A stretch of DNA of 37,566 bases from Faecalibacter macacae (GTDB taxonomy: Bacteria > Bacteroidota > Bacteroidia > Flavobacteriales > Weeksellaceae), in assembly GCF_003687725.1 (NCBI RefSeq), contig NZ_RDOJ01000023.1, positions 1 through 37,566 of the forward strand. Reading direction: 5' to 3'. Numbering within the stretch: the first letter of the stretch is position 1; the number at the start of each line of letters is the position of its first letter. The notes beneath the pieces were generated by a model. It was given only the letters and a program-made list of their open reading frames with translations. It was not told the DNA's origin and did not search any database. Positions 31,091-37,566 of the stretch are shown piece by piece. Both the position numbers and the translations under genes were made by a program.

Positions 31091-31122
31091 AAAAAGGATT
31101 ACCAAACGGTAATCCTTTTTTT
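31091..31122 (+). terminator. Terminator of the Asp-box/TPR pair
   Basis: AAAAGGATTACC-AAAC-GGTAATCCTTTTTTT immediately after the stop. Confidence 0.9.
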
Positions 31123-31144
31123 ATTGATGTTGATTTTTCTAAAT

Positions 31145-31220
31145 AAAAAAGCCCCGAAGATAGTCGAGGCGCTAAATGTTTTCACAACGGAATAATCCTT
31201 ATTGTGAATTCCTTTCAATT
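31145..31220 (-). ncRNA. tracrRNA of the type II-C CRISPR system
   Basis: On the minus strand the transcript begins in an anti-repeat AATTGAAAGGAATTCACAA (31202-31220), which pairs perfectly over 19 nt with the 5' part of the crRNA repeat. A nexus-like hairpin GGA-TTAT-TCC follows, then a linker with GTTGTGAAAACATTTAG, and a terminator hairpin GCCTCGA-CTATCT-TCGGGGC with a T-run at 31145-31150. It is divergent from cas9. It should guide processing of pre-crRNA with RNase III and form the guide duplex in Cas9. Confidence 0.85.
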
Positions 31221-31221
31221 C

Positions 31222-31229
31222 CAAATATA
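31222..31229 (-). promoter_or_regulatory. tracrRNA promoter, -7 element
   Basis: TATATTTG on minus, an exact TAnnTTTG, lies immediately upstream of the anti-repeat. Transcription would start within a few bases of 31218, so the tracrRNA has essentially no extra 5' leader. Confidence 0.65.
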
Positions 31230-31333
31230 TAAAATATTATTTAATCTAAAAGATTAATAAACAATATTCTATAATTTATTTTTTTACTATATTGTATTAT
31301 TTATTTTATCCTAATTAACTCAACTAACAATAT

Positions 31334-34300
31334 ATGAAAAAAATATTAGGTCTTGATCTTGGTACTAACTCTATTGGGTGGGCTTTGATTGACCAAAACT
31401 TTGAAAGTAAAGAAGGACAAATCCTTGGAATGGGATCACGTATTATTCCAATGTCTCAAGATGTTTTAGGTGATTTTGGAAAGGGAAATTCAATTTCACA
31501 AACTTCTGAACGTACAGGTTATAGAGGCGTTCGTAGATTAAGAGAACGCCATTTATTACGTAGAGAACGTTTGCATCGTGTATTACATATTCTAGGCTTT
31601 CTTCCCAAACATTATGAGGATTCCATAGATTTTACAAAGAGATTTGGAAAGTTTAAGGCAGAAACTGAACCTAAACTATCATTTGATAAAGAATTTCTTT
31701 TTAAAGATTCTTTTTTAGAAATGATGAAAGATTTTAAGTTAAATCAACCTGATTTTTTGATTGATAAAAATGATGATGCTTGTCTTGTACCTTATGATTG
31801 GACAATTTATTATCTACGAAAAAAAGCATTAACTGAAAAAATACATAAAGAAGAATTAGCTTGGTTGATTTTGAATTTTAATCAAAAACGTGGTTATTAT
31901 CAGTTAAGAGGTGAAGAAGAAGATGAGAATCCAAACAAAAAAATAGAGTTTCATTCCTTAAAAGTTGTGGAAGTTGTAGCTGATGCAGAAGTTAATAAAA
32001 AAGGCGAGACTTGGTATTCTGTTCATTTAGAAAATGACTGGATTTACAGACGCTCAAGCAAAATTTCGCTGGATGATTGGAAAGATAAAACACGTGATTT
32101 TATTGTAACAACTGATATTAATGAAGATGGATCTGATAAATTAGATAAAGAAGGGCAAGTTAAACGTAGTTTTCGCGCTCCAAGTGCAGATGATTGGACT
32201 TTATTAAAGAAAAAGACAGAACAAGATATTACTCAAACTAAAAAAACGGTTGGTTCTTATATCTACGATAATTTACTCCTAAATCCAAAACAAAAAATTA
32301 AAGGTAAACTTGTTCGTACAATTGAGCGTAAGTTTTATAAAGAAGAATTAGAGCTAATTTTAAGAAAACAACAAGAATACCATACAGAATTGCAAAGCAA
32401 ACAACTTTTGCATGATTGTGTTCGTGAATTGTATAAAAATAATGAACAGCATCAGCAATCATTAGAAGCTAAAGATTTTGTTCATTTATTTTTGAATGAT
32501 ATTATTTTTTATCAACGACCTTTAAAAAGCCAAAAGTCTTCAATTTCTAATTGCACATTAGAATCTAGACAATCTAAAGATGGAGTTGTGTTTCCTATCA
32601 AAGTAATATCAAAATCAAATCCATATTATCAAGAATTTCGTTTGCTACAATGGTTGCAGAATTTAGAAATTTATACTACTGATGATGACACTAGAGTAAC
32701 TACTAATTTTATCACTTCTTTAGAAGATAAAGAAGCTTTATTAAATTTCTTAAATTCTAAAAAAGAAGTTGAGCAAAAACATGTTATTGAGTTTCTAATA
32801 AAACATAAAAACGGAGGAAAAAAACTTGCAAAAGGTGAAATTGAAAAATACCGTTGGAACTACGTTCAGGATAAAAAATATCCAATGAACGAAACTCGTT
32901 ATTTAATTCAATCAAAACTGTATAAAGTTGCTGACATTCCTATTGATTTTTTAACTACTGAAAGCGAATTCTCATTATGGCATATCATTTATTCTGTTAA
33001 TGATAAAATAGAATATGAAAAAGCATTAAAATCATTTGCTAATAAACATAATTTAGACGTTGAATCATTCGTTGAATCCTTCAAGAAATTTCCACCTTTC
33101 AAATCTGATTACGGAAATTTTTCTGAAAAGGCTATTAAGAAGTTGTTACCATTAATGCGATTTGGAAAAAATTGGAATTACGAAACGATTTTAACTACTT
33201 CTAAAGAGCGAATTGATAAAATTATTACAGGAGAATATGATGAAGCAATTAAAAATAGAATTCGAGAAAAAGCAGCTCAATTTAATTTAAATAAAGAAGA
33301 AAATTTTCAAAACTTGCCACTTTGGTTAAGTCAATATATTGTTTACGGTCGACATTCAGAAGCTGCGGTTGTAGGAAAATGGAATTCGATTTCTGATTTA
33401 GAGAATTACCTAAAAGAATTTAAGCAACATTCTTTACGTAATCCAATTGTAGAGCAAGTTGTAACTGAAACTTTGCGCGTGGTAAAAGATATTTGGCAAC
33501 AATACGGCAATGGTGCTAAAGATTTCTTTGATGAAATTCATATCGAATTAGGTCGAGAAATGAAAAACACAGCCGATGAGCGTAAACGTTTATCATCAAT
33601 CGTAACGGATAATGAAAATACCAATCTTAGAATTAAAGCATTATTAGTTGAATTAGCTTTAGATAATTCTGTAGAAAATGTTCGTCCGTATTCGCCTGTT
33701 CAACAAGATATTTTAAAAATTTATGAAGAAGGGGTTTTAAATTCTGTTTCAGAAATTGAAGATGATATTTTAAAAATTAGCAAATCGGCTCAACCATCCA
33801 GTTCCGATTTAAAACGTTACAAATTGTGGTTAGAACAGAAATATCAGTCGCCTTATACAGGACAAATTATTCCTTTGAATAAGTTGTTTACTTACGAATA
33901 CGAAATTGAACACATCATTCCTCAAAGTAGATATTTTGATGATAGTATGAGTAATAAAGTGATTTGTGAAGCCTCGGTAAATCAATTAAAAGGCAATCAA
34001 ATTGGTTTGGCTTTTATTAAAAATCATCATGGAGAAAAAGTTAATTTAGGAAATGGGAAAGTAGTTCAAATTTTTGAAGTTGAAGCTTACGAAAATTTTG
34101 TAAAACGTGTTTACGATAAAAATAGGGGAAAACGTAATAAACTTTTAGCTGAAGATATCCCTGAAAAAATGATTGAGCGTCAACTGAATGATACACGATA
34201 CATTAGTAAATATATTTCTCAATTATTATCTAATATTGTTAGAGATGACAAGCCAGATTCCAAAGATGATGGTTTAAATTCAATTAATATTGTTCCTGGA

Positions 34301-35695
34301 AATGGTAAAATTACAACTCGTTTAAAACAAGATTGGGGATTGAATGACGTTTGGAATGGTTTGATTCTACCGCGTTTTGAACGAATGAACCAGTTGACTA
34401 ATTCTACTGATTTTACATCTGTTAATACTCATGGTAAATTGATACCAACCGTACCGATAGATTTATCCAAAGGATTTAATAAAAAGAGAATAGACCATCG
34501 TCATCATGCGTTAGATGCTTTAGTAATTGCATGTGCAACAAAAGATCACATTAATTTATTAAACAACGAATCGGCATTACCTAAAAAGGGAAGAAGCAAA
34601 GAAGATAAAAAATCTTATCGTTTCGATTTGCAAAATAAACTTCGAAACAAAGAATCCTATATTGATCCACAAACAGGAAAATCTAAAGAGAAGTTTGCTG
34701 ATTTTAAAAAGCCATGGAATACTTTAACAGAAGATAGTAGATCCGCTTTAAAGAAAATTGTAGTCAGCTTTAAACAAAATACACGAGTAATTAATAAAGC
34801 AACCAACTATTACGAAAGCTATAAAGATGAAAATGGTAATTTACGTTTAAGTAAAGATGGAAAACCTAAAAAGGATTTTGTAGAACAAAAAGGTACAAAT
34901 TGGGCAGTTAGAAAAGCATTGCATAAAGAAACTGTTTCAGGACAAGTACGTTTAGATAGAGTTAAAGTAGCCAAAGGTAAAATATTAACCGCAACTCGTA
35001 AATCATTAGATAGTTCGTTTAATGAAAAAACTATAAGTTCTATAACTGATACTGGTATTCAGAAAATATTATTGAATTTTTTAAAAGCAAAAGGTAATAA
35101 TTCTGAAGTTGCATTTTCTCCAGAAGGAATTGAAGAGATGAATAAAGATATCAAACTATATAATGAAGGAAAAAATCATCAACCAATTCTTAAAGTCCGT
35201 GTATTTGAACAAGGTTCAAAGTTTGCTTTAGGGGAAACTGGTAATAAAACACAAAAGTTTGTAGAAGCAGCAAAAGGTACCAATTTATTCTTTGGTATTT
35301 ATCAAGATAAAACAGGTAAACGAAGCTATGATACAATCCCTTTGAATCTTGTAATAGAAAGGCAAAAGCAAGGTCTTTCACCAGTACCAGAAACCAATGA
35401 AAAAGGACATGCTTTATTGTTTTATTTATCACCGAATGATTTGGTTTCTATTCCGAATGAGAATAATGAAATTGAGAGTGAAAATGTATATAAAATGGTA
35501 AGTTCTACTGGAAGCGAGTGTCATTTCATAAAAGCAAATATTTCAACATTAATTAAAAATTATGACGCTAAATCCAAAATAGGTGAACTTGGAAGTTTAA
35601 ATAAATTAGAAGTTACGATTGATTCAAAATACAGAATAAAAGAAGTTTGTGTAAAATTAAAATTAGATCGTTTAGGAAATATAACAAAAGTTTAA
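31334..35695 (+). CDS. cas9: CRISPR-associated endonuclease Cas9, type II-C (1453 aa)
   Basis: RNA-guided double-strand DNA nuclease. RuvC-I: Asp8 in ILGLDLGTNSIGWAL. Arg-rich bridge helix: TGYRGVRRLRERHLLRRERLHRVL (about 60-82). RuvC-II: Glu738 in IHIELGREM. HNH: YEIEHIIPQS with His860, and Asn883 in SVNQLKGN. RuvC-III: His1058 and Asp1061 in HRHHALDA. All catalytic residues are present. The size is at the large end for type II-C but normal for Bacteroidota. The C-terminal ~350 residues are the PAM-interacting part; PAM cannot be deduced. Followed after 3 nt by cas1, and there is no csn2 or cas4, which defines subtype II-C. Confidence 0.97.
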   Translation: MKKILGLDLGTNSIGWALIDQNFESKEGQILGMGSRIIPMSQDVLGDFGKGNSISQTSERTGYRGVRRLRERHLLRRERLHRVLHILGFLPKHYEDSIDFTKRFGKFKAETEPKLSFDKEFLFKDSFLEMMKDFKLNQPDFLIDKNDDACLVPYDWTIYYLRKKALTEKIHKEELAWLILNFNQKRGYYQLRGEEEDENPNKKIEFHSLKVVEVVADAEVNKKGETWYSVHLENDWIYRRSSKISLDDWKDKTRDFIVTTDINEDGSDKLDKEGQVKRSFRAPSADDWTLLKKKTEQDITQTKKTVGSYIYDNLLLNPKQKIKGKLVRTIERKFYKEELELILRKQQEYHTELQSKQLLHDCVRELYKNNEQHQQSLEAKDFVHLFLNDIIFYQRPLKSQKSSISNCTLESRQSKDGVVFPIKVISKSNPYYQEFRLLQWLQNLEIYTTDDDTRVTTNFITSLEDKEALLNFLNSKKEVEQKHVIEFLIKHKNGGKKLAKGEIEKYRWNYVQDKKYPMNETRYLIQSKLYKVADIPIDFLTTESEFSLWHIIYSVNDKIEYEKALKSFANKHNLDVESFVESFKKFPPFKSDYGNFSEKAIKKLLPLMRFGKNWNYETILTTSKERIDKIITGEYDEAIKNRIREKAAQFNLNKEENFQNLPLWLSQYIVYGRHSEAAVVGKWNSISDLENYLKEFKQHSLRNPIVEQVVTETLRVVKDIWQQYGNGAKDFFDEIHIELGREMKNTADERKRLSSIVTDNENTNLRIKALLVELALDNSVENVRPYSPVQQDILKIYEEGVLNSVSEIEDDILKISKSAQPSSSDLKRYKLWLEQKYQSPYTGQIIPLNKLFTYEYEIEHIIPQSRYFDDSMSNKVICEASVNQLKGNQIGLAFIKNHHGEKVNLGNGKVVQIFEVEAYENFVKRVYDKNRGKRNKLLAEDIPEKMIERQLNDTRYISKYISQLLSNIVRDDKPDSKDDGLNSINIVPGNGKITTRLKQDWGLNDVWNGLILPRFERMNQLTNSTDFTSVNTHGKLIPTVPIDLSKGFNKKRIDHRHHALDALVIACATKDHINLLNNESALPKKGRSKEDKKSYRFDLQNKLRNKESYIDPQTGKSKEKFADFKKPWNTLTEDSRSALKKIVVSFKQNTRVINKATNYYESYKDENGNLRLSKDGKPKKDFVEQKGTNWAVRKALHKETVSGQVRLDRVKVAKGKILTATRKSLDSSFNEKTISSITDTGIQKILLNFLKAKGNNSEVAFSPEGIEEMNKDIKLYNEGKNHQPILKVRVFEQGSKFALGETGNKTQKFVEAAKGTNLFFGIYQDKTGKRSYDTIPLNLVIERQKQGLSPVPETNEKGHALLFYLSPNDLVSIPNENNEIESENVYKMVSSTGSECHFIKANISTLIKNYDAKSKIGELGSLNKLEVTIDSKYRIKEVCVKLKLDRLGNITKV

Positions 35696-35698
35696 TTT

Positions 35699-36924
<1,226 letters not shown>

Positions 36925-36936
36925 AATAATAGAAAC

Positions 36937-36978
36937 AAAAAAACCGATAGAATTATTAAAGTGTTCTATCGGTTTTTA
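36937..36978. terminator. Bidirectional terminator between cas2 and the CRISPR array
   Basis: AAAAAAACCGATAGAA (36937-36952) pairs with TTCTATCGGTTTTT (36964-36977). A- and T-tracts on both sides allow it to stop the cas operon and the convergent CRISPR transcript. Confidence 0.85.
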
Positions 36979-37041
36979 AATTTTTACAATCCTAATTTGA
37001 ACGCTCAATACCTTTATTTTAAAGGTCTCATCAAAGATGAG

Positions 37042-37566
37042 GTTGTAATTGCTTTAGTAAAAATACCAAATTGAAAGGAATTCACAACGGTTTTTCACCC
37101 AGACTCAAGCCCTTTAAAGTTGTAATTGCTTTAGTAAAAATACCAAATTGAAAGGAATTCACAACGGGATCGACCTCCCCAAGTTACGAGTTAAGGTTGT
37201 AATTGCTTTAGTAAAAATACCAAATTGAAAGGAATTCACAACGAGGGTCAATCTGTTGTATCAATCGTTAAGGTTGTAATTGCTTTAGTAAAAATACCAA
37301 ATTGAAAGGAATTCACAACTAACTTCATTTCGTTTCAATAACGTTAATAGTTGTAATTGCTTTAGTAAAAATACCAAATTGAAAGGAATTCACAACAGTC
37401 GATAAGCGTCTGAACTGTATTACGGTGTTGTAATTGCTTTAGTAAAAATACCAAATTGAAAGGAATTCACAACTAGCCTGTATATTTCATACAATCATCT
37501 CTGGTTGTAATTGCTTTAGTAAAAATACCAAATTGAAAGGAATTCACAACTAGAAACCCTAATTAT
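37042..37566 (-). CRISPR. CRISPR array, type II-C: seven 47-bp repeats, 30-bp spacers, runs off the window
   Basis: Identical repeats at 37042-37088, 37119-37165, 37196-37242, 37273-37319, 37350-37396, 37427-37473 and 37504-37550. The six complete spacers are exactly 30 bp; a seventh begins at 37551 and is cut by the window end. Repeat ends are GTTGT…ACAAC, so direction cannot be read from the ends alone. The tracrRNA anti-repeat pairs with the minus-strand repeat starting GTTGTGAATTCC, so the crRNAs are read on minus, toward cas2, and the leader should be to the right, outside the window. None of the spacers has an evident match inside the window. Confidence 0.97.

Noticed and set aside
37042-37566. 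CRISPR array read on the plus strand, in line with cas2
   Set aside because: The plus-strand repeat would place the anti-repeat at the 3' end of the repeat and would need a tracrRNA on the plus strand without terminator; the minus-strand tracrRNA has promoter, nexus-like hairpin and terminator.

Overview
The window looks like a chromosomal segment from a low-GC Bacteroidota of the class Flavobacteriia, possibly Weeksellaceae-like; I do not assign a genus. The evidence is the TAnnTTTG type of promoter, the gene order parA-parB-DUF5683-dapB-lepB-wbqC, a large type II-C Cas9, and many Bacteroidota-specific families (DUF2200, DUF2798, DUF5683, short SpeA).

Region 1 (1-8172) is the most unusual part. 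It is a compact array of nine complete gene cassettes plus the end of a tenth. All recognisable genes lie on the minus strand. They are separated by nine large imperfect palindromes of about 190-200 bp that end in invariant AAC...GTT boxes. The bases next to AAC/GTT differ between cassettes but match at the two ends of each cassette, which is the signature of integron gene cassettes with attC sites. The palindromes can fold into a conserved cloverleaf-like shape with compensatory base changes, rather than the usual single hairpin. A textbook Bacteroidota promoter (TTTG, 19 nt, TATATTTG) sits just outside the first cassette and points into the array, like an integron Pc promoter. No integrase gene is visible. 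Cargo: small unknown proteins, a HEPN-like protein, a DUF6994-like protein, an SH3-domain secreted protein, a lipoprotein, one cassette without a gene, and a secreted M1-like (gluzincin) metallopeptidase in first position.

Region 2 (8174-18060) is mixed accessory and housekeeping DNA. It holds peptidase E, small conserved hypotheticals, a deletion scar joining the remains of two divergent genes (a membrane protein and a LytTR regulator), DUF2200, a HEAT-repeat protein, DUF2798, a cupin-SDR pair with a Crp/Fnr-type regulator, several families of dispersed intergenic repeats, and an IS110-family element whose long left end could encode a bridge RNA.

Region 3 (18061-26660) is conserved: two tandem secreted subtilases downstream of a tightly packed operon for chromosome partition (ParA, ParB), DUF5683, lysine/peptidoglycan precursor synthesis (DapB), signal peptidase I and WbqC.

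Region 4 (26820-31125) carries arginine decarboxylase and a deoxyhypusine-synthase-like enzyme behind a structured leader of about 240 nt, followed by three small genes.

Region 5 (31145-37566) is a complete type II-C CRISPR-Cas locus. It has a divergent tracrRNA with its own promoter, cas9-cas1-cas2 in a tight operon, a bidirectional terminator, and seven identical 47-bp repeats with 30-bp spacers. The array runs off the right edge; the tracrRNA shows that it is transcribed toward the cas genes.
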